Origin: an uncultured Brevundimonas sp.
Lineage (GTDB): Bacteria > Pseudomonadota > Alphaproteobacteria > Caulobacterales > Caulobacteraceae
Assembly: GCF_947305955.1 (NCBI RefSeq)
Contig: NZ_CAMZFB010000028.1
Coordinates: 1 to 36,906 of the forward strand
Length of the DNA: 36,906 bases
Direction: 5' to 3'
The notes under the pieces are model-generated. The model had not been told where the DNA came from. It did not search any database and was given only the letters and a program-made list of their open reading frames with translations. The position numbers and the translations under genes are program-made. Shown here piece after piece: positions 1-6,446 of the stretch; position 1 is the first letter of the stretch; the number at the start of each line of letters is the position of its first letter.

Positions 1-627
1 GGGCAGGGCGCTGTCCATTCTCATCAGGGCAATCAGGGCCTCGCTGCGACCATTCAAATCCTGAGCCTCGACCAGCGCCTGTTTCTCGACCGGCTCGAAC
101 GGCAGGCCCATCGACAGGCTGTTGATCAGGGCTTCGGCGGGCGCGGCCTCGGCGGTGTCCCAATCGATATCCAGCCCCCGAACACTGAGGAAGGGGCGTA
201 GGGCCGACAGGAAACGCTCGCGCTCGAAGCCGTCAAACGCCTCGGGCCCGCCAAGATCATCGGCATAGGGTTCAAAATCGGCCCTGACCTGACGGTAGGG
301 CGACTTCGCCTGAATTTCCGAGACAATCCGGAAGCGGGCAATACCGGTCAGGGTGATCAGATAGCGCCCGTCCGAAGTCTCGGCGAAGCTGGTGATCCGG
401 CCCACACAGCCCACCTGCATCAGTCGGGGATTACCCGCAGCAGGCCCCACGGTCTGGACCATGCCGATCAGCCGGTCCGACGCCATGGCGTCGTCGACCA
501 TGTTGAGATAGCGCGGCTCAAAGATATTGAGCGGCAGCTGGCCGCGGGGCAGCAGGATGACCCCGGGCAGCGGAAAGACCGGTATTACCTGAGGCAGGTC
601 CGACGATCTTACATAACCCTGAGCCAT
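1..627 (-). CDS. LON substrate-binding-domain protein (partial, 3' end cut by window)
   Basis: An open frame of exactly 209 codons runs from ATG 627-625 to the window edge with no stop, so the C-terminus lies outside. The N-terminus (MAQGYVRSSDLPQVIPVFPL) leads into the conserved stretch LPLNIFEPRYLNMV, then GVGRI-like (VGCVGRI) and LTGIARFRI segments. These are hallmarks of the stand-alone LON N-terminal domain (PF02190), here without the AAA+ and protease domains of Lon. Such proteins are thought to bind unfolded or peptide substrates, but their cellular role is not settled. The start is only 12 nt downstream of the thioredoxin gene stop, so the two are probably one transcript and may share a protein-quality-control role (inference). 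Confidence 0.88.
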   Translation of the reverse strand, partial: MAQGYVRSSDLPQVIPVFPLPGVILLPRGQLPLNIFEPRYLNMVDDAMASDRLIGMVQTVGPAAGNPRLMQVGCVGRITSFAETSDGRYLITLTGIARFRIVSEIQAKSPYRQVRADFEPYADDLGGPEAFDGFERERFLSALRPFLSVRGLDIDWDTAEAAPAEALINSLSMGLPFEPVEKQALVEAQDLNGRSEALIALMRMDSALP

Positions 628-639
628 CCTGACGCTCTC

Positions 640-1536
640 CTATCCGAACAGGATCGAGGACAGGCGACGGCGCCCGTCCTTGGACACGTCGCTCATAGTG
701 CCTGCCGCCTCGAACACCGTCAGCAGTTCCCTGCGGGCGGCCTGTTCATTCCACTCGCGGTCGGCCTCGATGATCTTCAGCAGCTGGTTCACCGCTTCGC
801 CAAAATCGCCCGAGGCGGCATAGGACTGGGCCAGCTCGAAACGGGCCGCGTGATCCGACGGATTGGCCTCGACCTTGGCGGCCAGTTCATTGGCAGGGCC
901 GGTGGCCTTGGAGGCAAGGCTCAACTGGGCGCGGACGGCCTGAACGGCGGCATTCTTGGAATCGGCCGGCGCCATGGCGATGGTTTGCAGGGCCTGTTCG
1001 GCATCACCATCGGCCAGATAGACGCGGGCCATACCGGCAATGGCGGTTTCGTTCGCGCGGTCCAACGTCAGAACCTGTGCAAAGGCCTGAGCGGCGCCAC
1101 CGAGATCCTGAAGCTTCAGCGACTCTTCGCCCAGTTGCAGCAGTTGCTCGACATCGGCATTGGCACCCGCACCACCGGTCAGGCGGTCGATGAAGGCCTT
1201 GATCTGGCTTTCCGGCACGGCGCCTTGGAAGCCGTCAACCGGCTGGCCGTTGACGAAGGCATAGACGGTCGGGATCGACTGGACGCGCAGCTGGCCCGCA
1301 AAGGCCGGGTTGGCGTCAACGTCAATCTTGACCATCTTCACCTTGCCGCCTGCGGCACGGACGTTCTTTTCCAGCAGCGGGCCCAGCGTGCGGCACGGAC
1401 CGCACCACGTTGCCCAGAAATCGACGATGACCGGCTGCGACTTGGAGGCCTCGATCACGTCCTGCATGAAGCTGGCATCCGAACCGTCCTTGATCAGATC
1501 GGACGGCGGAGGGGCGGACGGGTCGGCAAAAGTCAT
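640..1536 (-). CDS. Thioredoxin-fold co-chaperone, YbbN/CnoX-like with TPR region
   Basis: This 298-residue protein has an N-terminal thioredoxin domain (about residues 15-125) with the intact redox motif WCGPC (Cys45 and Cys48) and the cis-proline loop SIPT near residue 89. About 170 helical, alanine-rich residues follow and look like tetratricopeptide repeats (for example the ARFELAQSYAASGDFGEAV stretch). That arrangement is the YbbN (CnoX) family, cytoplasmic holdases that hand clients to chaperones. E. coli YbbN has lost the CxxC motif, whereas this protein keeps CGPC, so it may retain oxidoreductase activity. It lies 12 nt upstream of the LON-domain gene and is probably co-transcribed with it. 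Confidence 0.9.
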   Translation of the reverse strand: MTFADPSAPPPSDLIKDGSDASFMQDVIEASKSQPVIVDFWATWCGPCRTLGPLLEKNVRAAGGKVKMVKIDVDANPAFAGQLRVQSIPTVYAFVNGQPVDGFQGAVPESQIKAFIDRLTGGAGANADVEQLLQLGEESLKLQDLGGAAQAFAQVLTLDRANETAIAGMARVYLADGDAEQALQTIAMAPADSKNAAVQAVRAQLSLASKATGPANELAAKVEANPSDHAARFELAQSYAASGDFGEAVNQLLKIIEADREWNEQAARRELLTVFEAAGTMSDVSKDGRRRLSSILFG

Positions 1537-1619
1537 GGATTTCGGCTCCCAAGCGCGAAACAGAAAAATGAATTACCCATCAGATGGTTCTGATGGCGGT
1601 CAGACTCAAGGCCAAGGTA

Positions 1620-2168
1620 TCAGACGATCCGTTCCATACGCTCGAAATCGACGACGAAGGGCGCGCGCCCGAGGCTTTCGAGGAAGGCGCGGAACGCCGC
1701 TTGCTCCAGCGCCGTCGTCGCCGTGTTCTCCAGCGGGTGGAAGTTGACGATATCAGCCTGCCACAAGCGCGCATCCAGAATGAATGTGACCTCTTGCTGC
1801 GGGTCATTGATCAGACCCAGCGCCGTCACCGAACCGGGCCGCACACCCAGATAGCGCCACAGCAGAGTTTCATTGCCAAAGGACAGGCGATCAGAGCCGA
1901 TCACCTTATGCGCGCGCTTCAGGTCGATCACCGTGTCCTGGGCCGCCGAGATCAGCCAGAGCCGTCCCTTTTTGTCCTTCAGGAACAGGTTCTTGGTGTG
2001 GACGCCCGGCATATGGGCCTTCAGCTCAAGCCCCTCCTCCACGCGAAAAACGGCGGGGTGGTCATGGGTGAGAAAGGCGATCCCCTGCTCCTGCAAATAG
2101 GCCGTCAGTGACGATCGGTCGAAGGGCGGACAGTATTCTGGCGAAGGAGATACGGCTGCGTCAGTCAT
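1620..2168 (-). CDS. Prolyl-tRNA editing protein, ProXp-ala/PrdX-like deacylase (YbaK fold)
   Basis: The 182-residue product matches the free-standing YbaK/ProX editing domain that hydrolyses mischarged Ala-tRNA(Pro) in trans. Visible signatures are [14 protein letters not shown] (Lys59, Asn60), the central [14 protein letters not shown] segment, [11 protein letters not shown], and [13 protein letters not shown] (His144). The Lys-Asn pair and the His correspond to residues that, as I recall, matter in the C. crescentus ProXp-ala enzyme. It is divergent from the DUF6065-like gene at 2241 across a 72-bp gap. Related specificities (ProXp-x, Cys-tRNA deacylase) cannot be excluded from sequence alone, but the TKNLFL pattern favours ProXp-ala. 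Confidence 0.88.
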   Translation of the reverse strand: MTDAAVSPSPEYCPPFDRSSLTAYLQEQGIAFLTHDHPAVFRVEEGLELKAHMPGVHTKNLFLKDKKGRLWLISAAQDTVIDLKRAHKVIGSDRLSFGNETLLWRYLGVRPGSVTALGLINDPQQEVTFILDARLWQADIVNFHPLENTATTALEQAAFRAFLESLGRAPFVVDFERMERIV

Positions 2169-2229
2169 TGCGCTTGTCTGGAACTATCGGGCCACTTAGG
2201 GAGAGGGCGTAGGAAAACCGATAGCCTGT

Positions 2230-2233
2230 GGAG
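2230..2233 (+). promoter_or_regulatory. Shine-Dalgarno deciding a TTG start
   Basis: GGAG ends 7 nt before TTG 2241. It supports translation starting at this TTG rather than at the in-frame ATG at 2262, which would remove the conserved N-terminal ECYP segment. Confidence 0.6.
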
Positions 2234-2240
2234 CCGAGAC

Positions 2241-2981
2241 TTGGAACTGGAATGCTATCCGATGAGCGCACGCCCGTGCGATCTGGTGCCGGGGCGACAG
2301 TCGCGTAACTGGATGGACGCCTTCGCGTCTCGACACCCCTATCGCTGCCTGCCGCTGACCATGGCCAATACGACGGGCTGGGAAATCCTGTGCCCCTTCG
2401 GCTTTACGGCGGAATGGAATGGCGGTCCGGCGCAAACGGATATCACCATCAAGCCCGAGCATCCGGTCCAGAACATGGAGCATTTCGTCACCTCGCACTT
2501 CTCGCGCGGTGTGGTGACCATGCACCCCCAATATCTGTTCCGCACGCCGCCGGGCTGGGGCCTGATCGCCAAGGGCTCGCCCAACCACGTCAAGGACGGC
2601 ATCCAGCCGCTGGAAGGCCTGATCGAGACGGACTGGCTGCCCTTCCCCTTCACCATGAACTGGATCTTCACCCGCCCCGGTCGCGTGAAGTTCGAAAAGG
2701 GCGAACCCTTCTGCTTCATCCAGCCGGTCGAGCACCGCCGCGTCGAACAGTTCGAGCCGGTGATCCGTACGCTGGATTCCAATCCGGTCATGAAGGGCCA
2801 GTTCGAGGCGTGGAACCGCGCACGTACCGACTTCAACCAGCGTCTGGCCAATTTCGAGCCGGAGGCCGTGAAGGAGGCGTGGCAGCGCTACTACTTCAAG
2901 GGCGAGGTGCCAGAAGCTCTGGGTGCCGCGCCGGAAACCCATTCCAACAAGCGCCGCCTGAAGATGCCCCGCGTGGGCTGA
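2241..2981 (+). CDS. DUF6065-like protein of unknown function
   Basis: 246 residues starting at a TTG with a good Shine-Dalgarno 7 nt upstream. The protein has no signal peptide or membrane segment and is unusually rich in Trp, Phe, Tyr and Pro. Recognisable blocks are ECYPMSARPCDLVPG, RNWMDAF, PYRCLPLTMANTTGWEILCP, EWNGG, and FGF- and HFSRGVVT-type segments. I associate these with the uncharacterised DUF6065 family, but I recognise it from memory of the motif style rather than from a search. The function is unknown. A strong bidirectional terminator follows it, so it is a single-gene unit between the divergent ProXp-ala gene and the convergent response regulator. Confidence 0.78.
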   Translation: MELECYPMSARPCDLVPGRQSRNWMDAFASRHPYRCLPLTMANTTGWEILCPFGFTAEWNGGPAQTDITIKPEHPVQNMEHFVTSHFSRGVVTMHPQYLFRTPPGWGLIAKGSPNHVKDGIQPLEGLIETDWLPFPFTMNWIFTRPGRVKFEKGEPFCFIQPVEHRRVEQFEPVIRTLDSNPVMKGQFEAWNRARTDFNQRLANFEPEAVKEAWQRYYFKGEVPEALGAAPETHSNKRRLKMPRVG

Positions 2982-2986
2982 CCCAC

Positions 2987-3021
2987 AAAAAAGCCCGCCG
3001 GTATCTGCCGGCGGGCTTTTT
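2987..3021. terminator. Bidirectional intrinsic terminator
   Basis: A perfect 9-bp stem GCCCGCCGG (2993-3001) / CCGGCGGGC (3008-3016) has a 6-nt loop, A6 on the left and T5 on the right. It can terminate both the plus-strand DUF6065-like gene and the convergent response-regulator gene, whose stop is at 3039. Confidence 0.9.
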
Positions 3022-3038
3022 CATAATCGGTGTGCCGA

Positions 3039-3725
3039 TCAGGGCTGGAGGCGATAGCCGCCCGCATCCGTCAGCAGCAGTCGGGCCTGACCGGGTTCGG
3101 CCTCGATCTTCTGGCGCAGACGGTAGATGTGGGTTTCCAGCGTGTGGGTAGTGACCCCCGCATTATAGCCCCACACCTCGGTCAGCAGCTCTTCGCGCGA
3201 AACCGGCTTGGTGCCCGCGCGATAGAGGTATTTGAGGATGTTGGTTTCCTTTTCCGTCAGGCGAACCTTCTTGCCAGCGGCATCGACCATCATCTTGGAG
3301 GCCGGACGGAACTCGTACGGGCCGATCTGGAAGACCGCATCCTCGGACTGTTCGTGGCTCCGCAGATGGGCGCGGATACGGGCCAGAAGGACGGCAAACC
3401 GGAAGGGCTTGGTCACATAGTCATTGGCACCGGAATCCAGCCCCAGAATGGCGTCGGAATCCGAGGACTGACCCGTCAGCATAATGACCGGCGTCGAGAC
3501 GCCCGCCTTGCGGATCAGGCGGCAGGCCTCGCGGCCATCCATATCGGGCAGATCGACATCCAACAGGATAAGGTCGGCGCGGGCTTCACGTGCCTGTTTG
3601 ATGCCGTCGGTTGCATTTGCAACCTGAACGGGCCGGAACTCTTCGTGCAGGGCTAGCTGCTCGGCGAGGGCTTCGCGCAGATCGTCGTCGTCGTCGATGA
3701 TCAGGATCGTCTTTGGCGTCGGCAT
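3039..3725 (-). CDS. cenR: OmpR/PhoB-family response regulator, CenR-like
   Basis: This 228-residue regulator has an N-terminal receiver domain and a C-terminal winged-helix DNA-binding domain. The receiver shows the acidic pocket Asp11-Asp12, phospho-acceptor Asp56 (ILLDVDLPDMDG), Thr84 (IMLTG) and Lys106 (YVTKPF). The C-terminal half (about 130-228) has the typical LTEKETNILKYLY, REELLTEVWGY and LETHIYRLRQKI blocks. In Caulobacter the essential envelope regulator CenR is an OmpR-type protein encoded close to the origin, near leuS, parB and ntrZ. Position and type make this the probable orthologue (inference). No histidine kinase gene is adjacent, as for Caulobacter CenK/CenR. Confidence 0.78.
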   Translation of the reverse strand: MPTPKTILIIDDDDDLREALAEQLALHEEFRPVQVANATDGIKQAREARADLILLDVDLPDMDGREACRLIRKAGVSTPVIMLTGQSSDSDAILGLDSGANDYVTKPFRFAVLLARIRAHLRSHEQSEDAVFQIGPYEFRPASKMMVDAAGKKVRLTEKETNILKYLYRAGTKPVSREELLTEVWGYNAGVTTHTLETHIYRLRQKIEAEPGQARLLLTDAGGYRLQP

Positions 3726-3786
3726 GATCTGACAATGGCGACCCCAACCGCTTTAGCCAAGAGGCAGAGGACCGATTAGGCCATAA

Positions 3787-4485
3787 TCAGGTTGAAATTA
3801 GCGGATTTCGTGCCCCGAAAAGGGCCGAGCCCACACGAACATGGGTTGCACCGCACGCAATGGCCTCTCGGTAGTCGCCGCTCATACCCATGGACAGAAC
3901 AGCCAAGCCGTTGCGATCGCCTATGTTTTTCAGCATCCGGAAGTGCGGTGCGGGGTCCTGGTCCGCTGGCGGGATACACATGACGCCGCTGACCGCCAAG
4001 CCATAGACATCGCGCGCCTTGGCGATCAGGGCGTCGGCATCCTCTGGCAGGACGCCCGCCTTTTGGGGCTCCGCTCCCGTATTGACCTGTACCAGCACAC
4101 TGAGCGTGCGACCGGTCTTGGCCATGGCATCGGCCAGCGCCGCGGCCAGTTTCTCGCGGTCCAGCGTCTCGATGACGTCGAACAGTTTGACCGCATCCAG
4201 CGCCTTATTGGTCTGTAGCGGGCCGATCAGGCGCAGTTCCAGCTCTTCGCGCTGATGGGCCCAGTGCTGATAGGCTTCTTGCACACGGTTCTCGCCAAAG
4301 ACGGTCTGGCCCGCAGCCAGTGCGGCTTCAAGCGCCTCTGCCGACTGGGTCTTGCTGACCGCCGTCAGGGTGACCGATGACGGATCGCGCCCTGCCGCTT
4401 CGCAGGCGGCACGGATATGCTGGCGGACTTCGTTGAAATTCCCGACAATGGCGGCGGTGGCAACCGCGGGATCAGTGACACGCAT
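3787..4485 (-). CDS. YggS/PLPBP family pyridoxal-phosphate homeostasis protein
   Basis: 232 residues from ATG 4485-4483, which is preceded on the minus strand by GGAGAGAG. The PLP-binding lysine is Lys45 in TAVSKTQ. Family blocks follow: FGENRVQEA, LRLIGPLQTNK, VQVNTGAEPQKAGV, VSGVMCIPP, LSMGMSGDYREAI, and THVRVGSALFG near the end. YggS proteins bind PLP and buffer vitamin B6 and amino-acid metabolism without a known catalytic activity. The open frame continues 42 codons further upstream, but that extension reads through the divergent ThiE-like gene and lacks family homology. The start codon overlaps the start of that divergent gene within a CATG. Confidence 0.92.
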   Translation of the reverse strand: MRVTDPAVATAAIVGNFNEVRQHIRAACEAAGRDPSSVTLTAVSKTQSAEALEAALAAGQTVFGENRVQEAYQHWAHQREELELRLIGPLQTNKALDAVKLFDVIETLDREKLAAALADAMAKTGRTLSVLVQVNTGAEPQKAGVLPEDADALIAKARDVYGLAVSGVMCIPPADQDPAPHFRMLKNIGDRNGLAVLSMGMSGDYREAIACGATHVRVGSALFGARNPLIST

Positions 4486-5125
4486 GACTCTCTCCAAGGA
4501 CGCAGACATCCTGTGGCAAACCGCTCTGGAACTAGCGCGTCGCAGTGCCGAAGTCAGCCCGCGCCTTCGCAAACTGCCGCCTCTGCTGTTCTTTACCGAT
4601 CCCGAACGCACGCCGACGCCGTGGCGGACCGTCCCACACCTGCCCGCAGGGGCGGCCGTCGTCTATCGCGCCTTTTCCCGTCCGGATGCCCGTGAAATCG
4701 GGCTGCGCCTCAGGGCTGAATGTAATCTGGCGGACGTTCGGCTGCTGGTTGGCAAGGACGAAGCTCTTGCCCGCGATATCGCCGCGGACGGGGTGCATCT
4801 GCCGGAAACCGACCTGTCCCGCGGTGCCGCCCTCCGCGAAGCGCATCCGTCTTGGATCATCACCGGAGCCTTGCACGCGCCGCTGGGTAAGCGCGCGCTG
4901 ACAGGACTGGATGCCGTCGTCGTATCGCCGGTGTTTCCGGCTGGCGGCGCCTCCGCCAGCAAACCTGATCTGGGATTATGGAAGGCCAGCCAACTGATCG
5001 ATAGCCTGCCCTGCCCCGCCTATGCGCTGGGCGGCATCACGGCGGTCAACGCGCGGCAACTGCTGGACATACAGGCGTGCGGCATCGCTGGCGTGGATGC
5101 GATCAGGAACGCGTTCGGCGGCTGA
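4484..5125 (+). CDS. Thiamine phosphate synthase / TenI-like TIM-barrel protein
   Basis: 213 residues if translation starts at ATG 4484. Recognisable ThiE/TenI blocks are LPPLLFFTDPERTP, GAAVVYRAF, LLVGKDEALARDIAADGVHLPE, ITGALHAPLGKRAL, DAVVVSPVFPAGGASASKPDLG, and the C-terminal phosphate-binding ALGGITAVNARQLL. The SPVF and GGI motifs are typical. Genuine ThiE enzymes use a longer set of pyrophosphate-contacting residues that are hard to verify here, so a TenI-like or ThiE-paralogue role is possible. The start overlaps that of yggS, and the upstream Shine-Dalgarno is weak. The stop codon abuts the stop of the convergent ntrZ gene. Confidence 0.8.
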   Translation: MTLSKDADILWQTALELARRSAEVSPRLRKLPPLLFFTDPERTPTPWRTVPHLPAGAAVVYRAFSRPDAREIGLRLRAECNLADVRLLVGKDEALARDIAADGVHLPETDLSRGAALREAHPSWIITGALHAPLGKRALTGLDAVVVSPVFPAGGASASKPDLGLWKASQLIDSLPCPAYALGGITAVNARQLLDIQACGIAGVDAIRNAFGG

Positions 5126-5512
5126 TTAGAATTTAAAGATGGTTTCCAGACGGACGCGCGGCTGCGAGCGGCGGTCGGTCGTTTCCTGAGCCCGTGCGGG
5201 GTCACGTTCCGGCGTTGCCAGATTGGCAGCAGCGCCAACGCGCAGACGCGGGGTCAGGCGGTAGTAGGCACCGGCTTCAACGTCGCCCCACTGGGCCTGA
5301 CGGCCAACGGGCTGGTTGAGGTTGAGGTCCAGCCCCCAACGGCCGTTTTCATGCAGACGCAGGCCTCGGCGCTGGGCCTGGGGCGTTGCGGTGGTGGCTG
5401 CCTGGGAGAGATTCACCTGACCGGTAGCGCGCGACTGGGCATGCGCCGAGGTCGACAGCCCGGCCACAGCCAGAGCGCCTACCACTGCCAGACTTGCCAC
5501 GCCGATGCGCAT
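5126..5512 (-). CDS. ntrZ: NtrZ-like periplasmic regulatory protein
   Basis: 128 residues from ATG 5512; a TTG one codon upstream is in frame but less likely. A Sec signal peptide is clear: MRIG, a hydrophobic core, then AHA cleaved before Gln26. The mature part contains GRWGLDLNLNQPVGRQAQWGDV and EAGAYYRLTPRLRVGAAANL, and ends RVRLETIFKF, with an outer-membrane-like terminal Phe. This pattern is the small NtrZ family, known in Caulobacter as a periplasmic protein proposed to restrain the NtrY sensor kinase. In C. crescentus the gene also lies close to the origin (from memory). No ntrY/ntrX genes are in this window. Confidence 0.75.
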   Translation of the reverse strand: MRIGVASLAVVGALAVAGLSTSAHAQSRATGQVNLSQAATTATPQAQRRGLRLHENGRWGLDLNLNQPVGRQAQWGDVEAGAYYRLTPRLRVGAAANLATPERDPARAQETTDRRSQPRVRLETIFKF

Positions 5513-5908
5513 CAAACCCTAGGTCCAGTCTTGAGCCAGCTCCGCGAGGAACCGTCTCGGGTGAAAATCAAATCGGTCCACAGGGACGCGACGGTCGGAT
5601 TAGACACCGCTCCTGCCTGTGGTCAACGTCTAGAATGACAACGTAGGACCGGATCGGTCGTTCCTGAGCGAGTCCTGTTAGACCTGTGTCTATACCGACA
5701 CAAATTTACAAGCGGTGCAGTAGCCGCGCCACCCCGCCAGAACGTGCTAAATCGCGGGCCAGATACGATTATATCGCACAGCGATCACCCGCGCTTGTCA
5801 CATCCCCTTTTCACCGTGTTATAGAGCACCCTTCCGGTGCTTTGGACGCTCGGGCGCAAGCGCTCGTTCCGAACGCCTCTTGGTCGAGACCTTTTTGGAG
5901 ATCTTGGA
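5513..5908. other. 396-bp divergent intergenic region (ntrZ / DUF3576)
   Basis: No convincing ORF. It should hold the promoters of ntrZ (minus) and of the DUF3576-leuS-lptE-holA unit (plus). Structures seen are an operator-like inverted repeat TGTGTC-N6-GACACA (5685-5702) around the AT-rich TATACC, and a small hairpin AGCACC-CTTCC-GGTGCT (5825-5841) just after the proposed plus-strand promoter. No tRNA-like fold was found. Confidence 0.6.
5795..5825 (+). promoter_or_regulatory. Possible sigma70-type promoter for DUF3576-leuS unit
   Basis: TTGTCA (5795-5800) and TTATAG/TATAGA (5819-5825) are separated by 18-19 bp, about 85 bp upstream of the DUF3576 start. Pattern match only. Confidence 0.4.
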
Positions 5909-6358
5909 ATGGCATTTGTTCGCAGCGCTGCGATTGCCCTTGTTGCTACCGGCCTTCTCGCAGGTGGCTGCTCCAGCCTGCCGCTCGTCGGCAAGAAGAC
6001 CGAAAAGGTCGCCACGCTTGAGGACCAACTGGGTATCGGCGTGAACGCCTATCTGTGGCGCGCCACCCTCGACACCCTGTCCTTCATGCCGCTGGCCAGC
6101 GCAGACCCGTGGGGCGGCGTGATCAACTATGGTTGGTACACCAATCCGGAAGCTCCGAACGAGCGCTTCAAGGCGACCGTTCTGATCCTTGACCGTCGCC
6201 TGCGCGCCGATGCGCTGAACGTGGCCGTCGTCAAGGAAGTGCGCGACGCGACGGGTCAGTGGGTGACCGCCGATGTGGCTTCGCAAACCAGCACCGATCT
6301 CGAGAACGCGATCCTGACCAAGGCCCGCCAACTCAACCTCGCCAACGCAGCCCGCTAA
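5909..6358 (+). CDS. DUF3576 family lipoprotein
   Basis: 149 residues from ATG 5909, with TTGGAG 8 nt upstream. An N-terminal lipoprotein signal is clear: a hydrophobic segment ending LLAGGC, with lipidated Cys21, and Ser-Ser after it, compatible with outer-membrane sorting. The body contains LGIGVNAYLWRATLDTLSFMP, DPWGGVINYGWY, ERFKATVLILDRRLRADALNV and ENAILTKARQLNL, which match the alphaproteobacterial DUF3576 family of unknown function. An earlier in-frame ATG at 5837 lacks a ribosome site and would bury the lipobox. It lies upstream of leuS and lptE on the same strand, hinting at an envelope role (inference). Confidence 0.88.
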   Translation: MAFVRSAAIALVATGLLAGGCSSLPLVGKKTEKVATLEDQLGIGVNAYLWRATLDTLSFMPLASADPWGGVINYGWYTNPEAPNERFKATVLILDRRLRADALNVAVVKEVRDATGQWVTADVASQTSTDLENAILTKARQLNLANAAR

Positions 6359-6396
6359 GGGCTGCGCTACCTTTCTTTCTACGTTTAACCGCTAGA

Positions 6397-6428
6397 CCTC
6401 AGGCCCGCCTCACGCTTCCCGCCTGAGG
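6397..6428 (+). promoter_or_regulatory. Hairpin in the leuS leader
   Basis: A perfect 8-bp inverted repeat CCTCAGGC (6397-6404) / GCCTGAGG (6421-6428) encloses a 16-nt loop and ends 18 nt before the leuS start. No T-tract follows, so it is not an obvious intrinsic terminator. It could affect leuS translation or stabilise a processed 5' end. Confidence 0.45.
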
Positions 6429-6446
6429 CGACGCTTAGGATTAGCC

